The position numbers were made by a program, and so were the translations under genes. Shown piece after piece: positions 35,639-46,681 of a stretch of 64,000 nucleotides of DNA; the first letter of the stretch is position 1, and every line of letters begins with the position of its first letter. The notes under the pieces were generated by a model. It was not told the origin of the DNA, searched no databases, and worked only from the letters and a program-made list of their open reading frames with translations. Source of the DNA: Paragorgia papillata (taxonomy: Eukaryota; Cnidaria; Anthozoa; Scleralcyonacea; Coralliidae); NCBI GenBank assembly GCA_035771165.1, contig JAWNZC010000088.1, forward strand, positions 1,594,501 through 1,658,500. Direction: 5' to 3'.

Positions 35639-35963
35639 GAGATGACATAAACACAACATTTCTGCTGCAGTAAAACCAAGCCTAAAGTAGTTCACGATCG
35701 TCCTATCGCTTGATTCACAGGAGAATATTGTGGTAAAATAGCCTTAACAGTTGCTATTTGTAATATACAAATACAAAATAATAGAAGCATGGTTATTCCT
35801 TTCGAAAACACCTATAAGGGCTAGTTCCTTCTCGTGAATCTGAAAAGTCGCGAAAAAAGTCGCGAAAAAAGTCGCGAAAAAAGTCGCCAAAAAATAAAAA
35901 GTAGCGAAAAAAGTCGCGAAAATAAAAAAAGTGTTTATGTCATCTCTGAGCCACCGTAGAATA

Positions 35964-37165
35964 CAATTATGTTCAGACTAGATAAAAAATTCGCTATAAG
36001 CATGCATTACTGCCATCAGGGTTTTAAAAACCCGATTAAATTGTCAAGTTAATGATAATGCTTCGTCAGACAAAATCAATGCAGCAAACAATGATCTAGC
36101 AAAGTTAACAAGGTGACTTATTGAAGTATACAATGGAGCATTATATATTAAAAGTTAGTTATTTTTGTTGTTATTTGCTGGTGGAAATAAATATTGATTT
36201 AATTTGGTACATTTATTGATTTTGACTATGAAACAAACGACCAAATGAACCTGATCAGCTAGTGAAAATCTGGCTAAAACTCAATAAAACACGACAAAGT
36301 TATAATAGGAGATAAAATAAATGACAATAGCCAAGCAATTACAAAGAATGTAATTGTTCTATATTACCTTATATATAAAACAAGTTTTTATGGTATTTAA
36401 ACTTGAAAATAGAAGCCAAGCGCATAATTAATTAAAACAAGTTCGTAATTTTTTCTTCATACTTATCCACCTCTGACGTGATCAAAGCGTGATTAGGTAC
36501 TGATGAACACATTTTTTTAATACACGAGGTAACGAACAAAGTTAATCCAAAGTTTTAAAACCAGAAAACTACAAATTTGCAATTATTACTACGTGTATAC
36601 GTTTGTTGTTGATTTTGTTTCTTTCCGAATTCGTTTATCTTCTTCGAATTTACACTAAATACGCCTAAAGTGTGACCCTATATGAAGAATTAATTACATT
36701 CTACTATGATTGGCAGGAAATTTGAAAGTTCTTTACCTCTTAGCTTACCAGCGTGAATGAGTGAATGTTATGTCTTTATGATTTTATTCTGGCTAACGCC
36801 TGACGATTTTATTCAGCTGACAAAGGGGCCAGGTAAGCAAAGGGTTAATCGGCCATAACTACATGTTTTAGCTAGTGCCTTCGCACTTAGAGATAAAAAC
36901 ATTTAAATGCATGCCTGTGTCATTTCTGATAATAACGTAGAGTTGTAAACTAGCACCAAGAAATAAATATCTGCACGAGCCATTAAATATATAAAATATA
37001 TTAAGTGGTTTTAGATATGTAGACCAGCAGATTTAAATAATCTAATCAGTATTCGGCGCGTGTAAGATATACTAGCAGTCCGCAGTGTGCGTGCGTGACC
37101 CAACGCCAAGCAACCGGCAAAAACCGCTCTCGTCCATATCACACATGTGATAGAGATCTTGGTAA
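35964..37165. other. AT-rich stretch without recognised gene
   Basis: No coding region or repeat that I can support. Confidence 0.5.
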
Positions 37166-37171
37166 GACGAA

Positions 37172-37575
37172 GGGGCTGTTCATATGAGACGGGCTGGCCC
37201 GGTTACCGGGCTAATTTTATGTCACGAAAATCTCTCTTTGACTACGAAAAGGAATTATAATACCCAGTGTGCTATACCTAAAGAAAAACAAAGTCAATTT
37301 TGCTTTATTATGCCATTTTGCATTTCTCAAATAGTCGTAATAAGCTTTTCGAGACATAGAATCAGCCCGGTAAGGGGCTGTTTACATGAGCCCGGGCTGA
37401 CGCGATTCATTAAGATTGTACTCACTCATGTGGTTTTAAAGCTCACATAAACTAACCTTACAAAGAATGATTGGTTTAGTTTAGATGCAAACTAATCCTA
37501 ACGTTGATTCGAATCTCCACTTGCGGCCAAGGAAAGAATTTCGTGACATCTAGCCCGGGCTCATATAAACAGCCC
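37172..37575. mobile_element. MITE 37375-37575 with a related copy at its left
   Basis: GGGCTGTTTACATGAGCCCG at 37375 pairs with AGCCCGGGCTCATATAAACA near 37551, giving a 201-bp MITE. A diverged partner begins at 37172 (GGGGCTGTTCATATGAGACG) and ends at AGCCCGG just before 37375, suggesting two adjacent or nested copies. Confidence 0.65.
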
Positions 37576-37579
37576 ACGA

Positions 37580-38880
37580 CAAAACAATGAAAACCCTTGC
37601 TAAAACAATAACCCGTGCATGCACGTAAATTTTTTACCTAACAAGTTTTAACTTGAACTATATTATCAAGTCGTACCTTTAATATATTGCGGAATCAGTT
37701 CGACGTAGCGATGGCTGAACAAAAATGATGTCTTGGTTCACTTCTTGAAACGTGTGTCTTGCCTGTTACCAAACTCGGTGAAATCGTCTTGTTCTGCACT
37801 CAAAGGCTGCACAAGTGCAAGTGCAAGTGAAAATAAAATCCCGATGCCTGTTTTATTTAAGCTTCAAGGGTATCAGTATCTCATTCAGTTTTTAACAACG
37901 AGACAAGTCATTTGTTTATATCTTTGATAATTCATGTGTGTTGATATGTATTGTTAAAAGTACAGGCTTTGTCATTTACGCTGCATAATGACATCATGCA
38001 ACCCTCAATCAACAATGGTCCAAAGTTTGGATCAGGCCGGAACAAAGAGCGTAGTTTCGTTGACACGCAACCTACTTCATAAATTCAAAATTATGATGAA
38101 ACCTGAAGGAACTATTTTGTATCTAAATGTTACATTTTTATGTCTACTATATGGACACGCATTTGTGTTTAGCAAGTACTAGTTACTTTTTATGTTACTT
38201 AGTTAATCACTTCTCTGCAAACATAGAAAGTGTTTGTTTACCAACTTTTACACAGGGGTTTTGAAGTACGTTTCTCCTTGTCAAATGTAGGTGGATTATA
38301 AACCATATAATAACCAGTCTTGTCTAAAACAAAATTATTTTGGATTGCCTGAAGGTTATGATATTGTTATTTCGTTTTGCTGCTTTGTTTTCAATATATG
38401 GTCTTAACTCTGTAACTAGAACAATTTACTCCGAAGCCATGGTTGTTACCATTTAAATTTTAAAGCCAGTTCGATTAAGCGACAAACGACACAGTGAATT
38501 TAATATAATAATCAAAAGTGGTTATAACAGTGGCGCGGGGGTGTATGGTGGTTAAAAGCTATAGTAACCTAGACTAGCTAAGCTTTTAACTCTGTAGCCT
38601 CACATATAATTTTGATATAATTTTAACAATTGGAAAATTAACAGTCTTAACAGTGTCTTTTAGTATTTTCCCGTCTAATTCAGATTATCCAATCCCCTCC
38701 ACATACACATGAACATGACATATTACACCTTTTACACCGCGAACATTTTCGAACCTGTCGACGAGCCCGATCAACGTAAGTCGTTTATACATTCATCACA
38801 CTGCACCAAGATGTATCTTGTCTCACTTGTGACGTAGCTGGTGATGTCTTACACAGCACATAAGCCCAGATTTTGTCATA
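37580..38880. other. AT-rich stretch without recognised gene
   Basis: No coding region or repeat that I can support between the MITE and the minisatellite. Confidence 0.5.
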
Positions 38881-38959
38881 TCAGCAGGAGACTTTCTCAT
38901 ATCATCAGGAGACTTTCTCAAGTATGCCTGCCCATTTGTAGCAATATTCAATAAACGTA

Positions 38960-39172
38960 ATTCATTCAATTTAATAATATATATATATTCAATTTAAGAT
39001 ATATTTATTTAATTCAATGTCTATATCCATTCAATTGAATATCTATATTCATTCAATTTAATATCTATATCCATTCAATTTAATACTTATATTCATTCAA
39101 TTTAGTATATATATTCATTCAATTTAATACCTATATTCATTCAATTTAATACCTATATTCATTCAATTTTAC
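38960..39172 (+). repeat. Left subterminal iterons of E2
   Basis: About nine units of roughly 23 bp with core ATTCATTCAATTTAATA and a variable TATCTATAT or CCTATAT link. Confidence 0.9.
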
Positions 39173-39245
39173 CTGCAATTCTCGTCCCCACTCCCCAGAG
39201 CCTGTGATATTGGGGACTGGGTATGAGCACGGTTAGTTAAACAAG

Positions 39246-40320
39246 ATGGCGGAGCAGACGGAGGGTTTAACATTTTATATAGAAAAGGCTTTGGAAATTC
39301 AAAGTTGCTTTGAGAATGTTTTGCTCAGGACTGAGGAAATTCTACAAGAGGACTCATTGAATCATAACGAAAGCTACACTAGTAGTTTAACCGACCAACA
39401 GATAGACAACATTATTCAGAGCTACATTTCACACCATGGAAATACAACAGGCGGGTCCTACCTAAGAGGACACTTTAGAGCATTAGGACACACTGTAAGG
39501 GTGGATCCACGAAATTCAGCATTGAGATGGGGTGCTTTAGTTTCTCGAAGGGTGTACTTTGTCCCATGGCCAAATTCCTTATGGCATCTGGACGGTCATC
39601 ATATCTTGATTCGCTAGGGATTCGTCATACATGGCTGCATCGATGGCTACTCACCAAGAATAATTTTCTTATCTTGCAGCAACAATAATCTTGCTTCTAC
39701 AGTCCTCAGTCTATTTGAAAATGCTATTGTAAGAGATAGAGGGCAGTGGCCTTCAAGAATCAGGGTGGACTATGGTGTGGAGAACATTGCAGTTTGCGAT
39801 GCAATGGTTGCAATCCGTGGAGAGGGTCGTGGTGGTTATATTGCTGGTTCATCAACTAGGAACCAGCGAATTGAAAGACTGTGGAGGGATGTATTTAGAT
39901 GCATCTGCCATTTGTTTTACTATACATTTTATGCCCTAGAACAATCTGGTCTGTTAGATGTGGACAATCCTATCCACTTGTTCACCTTGCAGTATATCTT
40001 TTTGGGAAGAATAAATACTGCACTAACTCAATGGGATGCACTGCTTCAATGATCATCCTTTGCAGACTGAGCATAACTGGTCCCCAAACCAGATGTGACT
40101 AAATGGCATGATGAATTCATGTTATCCACTTGCTAATGGCGACCTTGATGATGACCCAGAAGACGCAACATTCTATGGGGAAGATACAGGACATTCACCA
40201 TTTGAAGAATCAGACAATAATGTTGAGGTATCCCCTGCCCAGATTTCAAATGTTACTACTGAACTTACAACTCATCAAATTCTGTTAACCCCTTACAAGA
40301 ATCTTCATGCTTTGGTGTAG
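39246..40320 (+). pseudogene. IS3EU-like DDE transposase of E2, broken
   Basis: Starts MAEQTEGLTFYIEK. The core is recognisable: D in SLWHLDGHH, D in IRVDYGVEN and E in RNQRIERLW, 34 residues apart. A TAG after HHILIR (39615-39617) interrupts the frame, which then continues in phase with [12 protein letters not shown]. The frame shifts near 40045, and a further TGA follows in the NQM*LNG segment. Compared with E1 and E3 the helix-turn-helix stretch is missing between EEILQEDS and TSSLTDQQ, and about ten residues are missing before RVDPRNSALRWG. Loss of the DNA-binding part suggests internal deletions as well as point damage. Confidence 0.82.
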
Positions 40321-41125
40321 ATGTTTATGTCCAAGCTCTTGAAATTGTTGTTCAAACACTTGAAGCATATAGTTAATAGGTTTATTGATGTTAACACTTT
40401 TCTGTGCTGTATTTATGAGAATTAGGGAGATACAGTGTCAGTAGTATACCCAATAAAATAAATGTACATGGTGCCATAATTAAACCTAAAAGGATCATGT
40501 GATTTTTGTACCTAAGCAATCAACAAGCTGGCACATTAACTCATTGCTGCCTAGGATGTCTGAGGGTTCTCCCTTTGACAAGTAAAATAATCTGGTGTTA
40601 GACAGAGTAAAATAATAAAGTAGCTATTTTTCAGTAATAAAGTAGCTCAGGCAGAAATGGGTTAACCGAAGCTAAAAGGTTGTTTTTGTTGTTATGTGTG
40701 TTTGGTATTATCCTCAAAAAGGCCTGGACACTAGCTTTCTCCCTCTAATGGCAGTGTTCAATTTTCCTCCAAATTTTGATCCCAAGGCCCACCCTAGTTT
40801 ATATAATATGATCTCTATGGGTTGCACTGCACAAAATGAACATCGATTGAAACAAGCTGATAAAAAGTTTTTTACTGCTTAAGTAGTACTTCTACCAATT
40901 TCAAGTTAAGTCAGAAAATGTTTTCTTACTTACAAAAACCAAAATGCTGTTACAGGCAAACTAAACCCAGCTCTAACAATGAGTAGTAAAATAAAATGTG
41001 AAAAAATCAACAACTACATGCTTTTGAAAAAATACTGTACATAAGAAAACTGTATCGTCAGTCTTACTCCAATCTAAAGTAACACTCACACTAAAAAGCA
41101 ATACATACATACTGTATGGTCTAAA
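40321..41125. other. Spacer between the convergent genes of E2
   Basis: No supported coding region. Confidence 0.5.
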
Positions 41126-43980
41126 TCACACAATGCCAAAATAGGTATTTTTAAATGCATAGTCATAAATATTATACAAGTTTTCATCAGATGGCAAAGG
41201 CAACGTGGCGGATCCTCTTGGTAAATGCAATGTATTGGAACAAGTGTGTGACTTGGGAAGAAAGTCAGGGATTGCTCTCTTTATTAAATGCAGAAAAAAA
41301 ACCACATTTGTATGTTAAAATTACAAGACCATTAAGTTCAGGTAACACTTAGCTTTAAATCATGATTATATAATCAGTACTTGTTTGTTGCCTAAATACA
41401 CCAGGCAATATGCTATTACTGTGAAATTATGGAGACTGGCTAGTGACTACCTGTGAAATAATAGAAACGCCCAAGGTGCCTTTATGTCCTATGAAGCTTG
41501 TGCATGTTCTGGCTCACAGGGATATCACCAGTCCTTGAAAAGTGGGGGGACTAGGTGATGACATCACAGGTTTAATGATGTCATAGAACAGTTTTAAGGC
41601 CGAGCACAGTCGCAGGTTCTGCATCAGGGCAAGAAAGGTAATAAAAATCACACAGTACACTGTAAATCATTGTTATAGCTGTCCTTGTGAAACATTTGAC
41701 CAGTTTGATGTGCCCTCTTGATGTCTTTACTTCAGATTTTGGAACATTTACAAAATTAGTCTTGAAAAGAAGTGGAGGGTTTGGACCCCAGTAACCCTCG
41801 AAACATCCTTGCTATATGTTCTGTGTAGTTAAAAGTTATATTTCCATTCTTGTTCTATTAAACTTTCCCGTCCGGTATTATTACAGTTTACCTTCAGCTA
41901 ACTCTGTGAATGAACATAAAGATTTCTCCCCAATCCCAATACTTTCATGTCTATTTTACTGCTATTTTTGTTGTTCATAGGGTCATGTCGATGCAACTAT
42001 AAAACCTGATAAGGTCTAAGACTTAGGTTGAGCAAAAGTGCCCCTGCCCCCCTCCCCCCCCCCAAAAAAAACCAACTTTACATTGTGTTGGACAACTGGT
42101 TTTGTTTCAGGTGCCCAAATCTGAACAAATTAATGGATACAGTAGTAGCCCTTGCCTAGTGGGCAACCTGCTTTGCAGCCATTCCCACCAGTATCTGATT
42201 TAATGTTTGATACCGATATAGTAATGTACTACTGTACTTATATACAGTACAGACAATTTACAGAAAATAAAGTTACACTAAAATAATGTTACACACCTGT
42301 CCCTCAGCATGTTCCTCATTTGCTTCACTCACATTTGCCTCCAAAAATGTGATTATAGGTTGCCGAGCAAATCCCAGTATTGGTTCCTCACTCGCTCCAG
42401 TTACAAATTCCAAAACATTTTCCAGTGTGGTCACTCTTCGGCCACCTGCTACCTCTCTGATGTACTTCACAAGCTTTCCATAAACAGCGTTCTCGTGAAC
42501 TAATTTGTTGCATCCCTCTTCCGAAAACTGGGGTGAAAGAAGATGAATGATCTTTGGAACTGTTAATCTTTGCTGCAATGGCCTCAATAAATGAAGGAAG
42601 AGTGAGAATTTCCTTGTAAACATATGTATTCCCACACAATCTAATCCATTGCGTATTTTGATTATACATGTTGAAACACCTGGGTCTTCACTGACAAAAA
42701 TGGCATTTAATAACTCTTCGGTGAAATACTTTGGAATTTGGCCATTCTGTAATAATGCAATAGCAGCCATCTGCTGCCAAGTGCTCCTTTAGCCCATGGT
42801 CAAAGTACTTAGTCTTTATCTGTTAACAATAAAATAAATATAAATAAATACTGGTGTAACCATTAATATTACAAACACCATGGAGGCAAACAAAGGATGA
42901 TTCTTCCCTTTTCCCAGAATGCTTTGCAACATGTACCTCTAACACTTATGTTAACATATTGCAAGACGCGACTGACAATACAAGATTATTCTGCATAGTT
43001 TGTACTATCATTCTTTGGACCACTATCCTCCATGGACAGTGCTAGTCCACTTTTCCACCAGGGGTATGGTAACAGAAATAATTTAATCATCAATTACAGT
43101 ACATGTTGGTTACACAGTCTAATCCATTCTTTCCTTGGTCCACCACCATCTTGTGCCTGTTCACCATAAAAATCCACTTGGAAGGTTATTCTTGGGTCAT
43201 TCACTAATCTCATTCATTTTTTTTTCATGTATCTCCAAAATATTTTCAGATCCTGATTGCACTATACTATACATTACATATATTTTATTCTTCTGTCGTT
43301 TTTTACATGGTTCTTTAAGCAATATATCTACACTGCATGTCCAACAGCGTGGTCCGTGTCGCATTTCCATACGCAACATAGCCGGAGGCTAAATTCCCTT
43401 CTAATCTCTCCCTCATTCTTCAACATTACAAGACTAAAACTCCTCTGTGGTTCCCATTAACTACAATCAAACTTATAAGAAACTAGGACTGAGTCAAACC
43501 GATGCTGACTGGGAAGTCTGGCAGTTGATCATCATCTGAGACTGATGTTTCATTTAAGACAAAATGATAAGCTTTTTTGATTCGGATGTATAACAGACCT
43601 TATCCAGCCAGTTTTCGCACAACGGCGAAATTGTACTCCGTCCCTTCGCCCAACTTTAATACCGATATTTTCTTCTGGGTTACTTTGACAAATTCAAAGT
43701 CGTTTGGTCCAAGAATACTGTACGTAGACTTGAGACTAGAAACTAGCTTTGCACGAATGCTTTTCCCGTCGTCGTCTTCTGTTAAAACTACCATTCCTCT
43801 TTCCACTATGTTTTCTTTCCTCAGGATGTCATCTTCCTCTTCTTCATCACATTCGTCAGCGGAATTTGCCTTTAGCAGAGCAAATTCAATGGGTTTCTTT
43901 TATACAGGCTTTGATTTCTTTTCTTTCTTGTTTTTTTGACGAGTTTGTTGATTAATTTGATACAGCTCTTAGACGCTCAT
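41126..43980 (-). pseudogene. HECT-type E3 ubiquitin ligase carried by E2, broken
   Basis: Read on the minus strand. Exon A (43980 to about 43480) carries the N-terminal module: acidic DECDEEEEDD, MVVLTEDDDGKS and NDFEFVKVTQKK, then AVVRKLAG; it contains three in-frame stops. Exon B (about 42819-42297) has HECT N/C-lobe junction features (GQIPKYFTEELLNAIFVSED, RKFSLFLHLLRP, LENVLEFVTGAS) with one extra base near 42775, and ends in phase 0 at CAG|GTGTGT. Exon C (41278-41126), acceptor AAAG|AGA, reads FLPKSHTCSNTLHLP, which contains the catalytic Cys, and ends FGIV with TGA. Part of the N-lobe was not located and is probably deleted or in a lost exon between A and B. Confidence 0.78.
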
Positions 43981-44110
43981 TTCGATTGAATGAATATAGA
44001 TATTAAATTGAATGAATATAGATATTAAATTGAATGAATGTAGATATTAAATTGAATGAATATCTTTTAAATTGTATATATATATTATTAAATTGAATTA
44101 ATTACGTTTA
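43981..44110 (-). repeat. Right subterminal iterons of E2
   Basis: Four units of ATATAGATATTAAATTGAATGA type and variants, inverted relative to 38960-39172. The HECT ATG lies directly at the inner edge. Confidence 0.9.
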
Positions 44111-44310
44111 TTGAATATTGCTACGAATGGGCAGGCATACTCAAGTAAGCAGGAGACTTTCGCAAGTCAGCAGGAGACTTTCTCAGATCAGCAGGAGATT
44201 TTCTCAGATCAGCAGGAGATTTTCTTAGATCAGCAGGAAACTCTCATATCAGCAGGAGATTTTCTCATAGCAGGAGTCGACTTTGGCAAGTTAGCAGGAG
44301 ACTTTCGGTC

Positions 44311-45520
44311 TATGCTCTCGTTTTCACTTGAAAATTAGAATGGAAATAATGATTAATGAGATATTGAGGAAAAGTGGATTTGGGTATCTTAACTTGACTA
44401 GTAATTGGAGGAATATGCTACTTTAATACCGCCCATTATTCATGTACAAGGTCTGTAGTGAATATTTAACACCAAGTTACCTGCTTGAACATTCGGTATA
44501 ATTGCTACACAATAATTATGCGGAGACATCTTGAAAGTAATGGATTGTCATCAATGACTATAGTAGCGCATTCTTACCAACAACTAATAAAACTCAGAGA
44601 TTATAAACAATGGGCAACTCTAAAATGCTAGCCCACATTTTAGTTATACCAATTCTGCAAAATAACCTGATGCACGTGATGGTATATTGCTGTATAATTT
44701 TTCAGCTTTAGATTTGTTATAACATGAGACACTTGGAACTGCATTGATAGTTTTGTCACAGCAAGAATCATGGTGATTTATTACTTGTATACTATAGTGT
44801 TTACCCTGTCAAAACCCTTGCCAATTATAATATCGAGAGATAAGTAAATCTTATAATTAAAAAATTAAAAATAACTGTGTAAATACCCTCTGTCTGTTGC
44901 AATTAATATATACCCAGGGCTTATATTGGGAATTTCGTAAAACATCAGGAAACTAATCAGGATTTTCGTCCCACTTCAGGCAGCACTTCACTTGCGATAG
45001 TAATCTCTAGTATTACATGTTATAATTTACCTGTCACTGAATTTTGGACTTCCTTTCCATGTCAAATCTAATATCTTTCTCTCTTTCTTTCGTTCAACCT
45101 TGCCGCTGTATTACAAGAAAGAGAAGAAAAACAAAATCAAATATATAAATACAACTCCCGCCTGCACAATGGCAGTGCAAATAAAGGTGCCCAGTGTTTA
45201 CTTGATTAAGCGCTGCATATAAAAGCAAAAATATTAGAGGTCCGTCCCCGAATAAGCGCCACAACTGAATAAACTTTAAGAGCGCTTAATTGAGTAAATA
45301 CGGTATTTTTTTGTTTGTCGATAGTTAATATTTTACAGTAAAATCTACGCCTGACTTATAATATTTATATAATATTTTATACTTAACTGAATAGTGACAT
45401 GCCTGTAGTCTATCTGGATTAACTAAGTGCATCGACTACTACAAATGAAATGGTATAGTATTGTGGGTTTAACTGCTTGTATGATACCCATACAATTGAG
45501 ATACAAATAAACCATACCTA
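44311..45520. other. Sequence without supported gene
   Basis: AT-rich. A TACCGTATTTACTCAATTAA phrase (complement of 45285-45304), also echoed near 11620, may be the end of a decayed MITE. Confidence 0.4.
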
Positions 45521-45523
45521 CTA

Positions 45524-45693
45524 CAAATTTGTCCATATCCAATTGATATGCGTACTTTAAATCAGGGTTTAGCAAGTTAAACATAACCATACCAAAAGCC
45601 CACATATCAACTCTTTTGAGATCTTTGAATTATGCAGACTTTAGTCTGGAAGATTTTAATATAATTTCGGAAGCCATATACACAGGTGTTCCT
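45524..45693 (-). pseudogene. Protein kinase exon fragment
   Basis: Minus-strand exon with acceptor TTCACAG|AGG. It reads GTPVYMASEIILKSS and, after an in-frame TAA, FKDLKRVDMWAFGMVMFNLL, matching kinase subdomains VIII (APE-like, here ASE) and IX (DxWxxG). The donor is near 45524. No neighbouring kinase exons were recognised, so this is a single leftover exon. Confidence 0.6.
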
Positions 45694-46681
45694 CTGTGAA
45701 AAGAAAAAAATGAGAATAGGATCTATAAATTTCGTGTATAAAAATCAAAGTAATATATTTCCCACAAAGAATGCAAATTGAATACGAGTGTATATAAATT
45801 GTTACGGATATGCCTATCCTAAGGCACTTAATTTACTAGACGTTATTTGATCACTGAACATAATAAGTACTTGCAACCAATTAGAAAATACTTGTGACGT
45901 GGCATGAGTCAGCTATGATGTCATTTAGTAATTACGTAAATATATTATATATAGAATGAAGTATGTTACTATAATTATATACTCTAGAAACTATATAAGC
46001 AGTCATCGAACATTTCTCGGGCATGCATATGTACGAGTGAGCTATATGTATCAAATGGTTACGAAGTCAGTCCTGGAGTTCCTGCCGTTGGTTTTATATT
46101 ATTCCTTCATTTTCAAGTCCATATGGATTGTCAATCTGTTGCCAGAATCTCCTATTGACTGTTTCGTTGTGTGCGGACGACAGATAAGTTTCTGAACTTT
46201 AGTTTTAATCTTTATATACATTTTCAATATCTGTGCTAAGTTTCTTGTTAATTAAATAAATAATTGTAAAAGGCGGGAATAAGGCGGGAAACGTATACGT
46301 TAGTGTCTTGGGAAACGTATACGTTAGTGTCCGGGGAATTTCATTCAAATCAAAGTTCGGTAACTTTTGATTTTTATTCGGAGGTAAATTTCGAATTTGT
46401 GTGAGCTCAGCTATTTGATAAAATGTCAGAATTTAAACCTGAGCAGTTTATGTTAGAGCCCGATCAGGAGTAGCCTGCTTGCAGCCCGAAATTTCTTCTA
46501 AACCTGGAAATTACGGTCTGCCAAACTGCGAAGCTAATCGTGTTCTGTGACGTAGCATTTACACGGAAATAAGTAAAGCCGATTAATTGCTTTGTAACCT
46601 GATCGCATCTAAAGAGCGTCATGATTGGATTAAAATCTGGGATTAAACTATAATTATTCCTAACTCTTCAGCATTTATATT

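Larger units (their letters stand above)
34686..35959. mobile_element. Foldback element with about 270-bp arms holding two MITEs
   Basis: Ends are CTACGGTGGCTCAGAGATGA in inverted orientation, and AATA flanks both sides (34682-34685, 35960-35963). The arms include several TTTTTCGCGACTTT units, then AAGGAACTAGCCCTTATAGG and GCGATAGGAC. The loop contains the 34998-35227 and 35440-35638 MITEs, and a third, degraded CAGAGATGACATAAACACAA copy at 35634-35660. No gene. Confidence 0.85.
38923..44139. mobile_element. Complete but inactive IS3EU-like transposon E2
   Basis: Ends are TATGCCTGCCCATTYGTAGC in inverted orientation, continuing AATATTCAATAAACGTAATT. CTCAAG is duplicated exactly at 38917-38922 and 44140-44145. 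Inside each end lie iterons of ATTCATTCAATTTAAT type. The transposase runs rightward from 39246 and the HECT gene leftward from 43980, so the genes are convergent as in E3. Length 5217 bp. Both genes are damaged. Confidence 0.9.
38886..44310. repeat. 21-bp minisatellite split by E2
   Basis: Units of AGCAGGAGACTTTCTCA type occur at 38886-38922 (two units) and resume at 44140-44310 (about eight units). The site of insertion is the CTCAAG within the unit. The array reads open in one frame on the plus strand but I see no protein around it. Confidence 0.85.
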
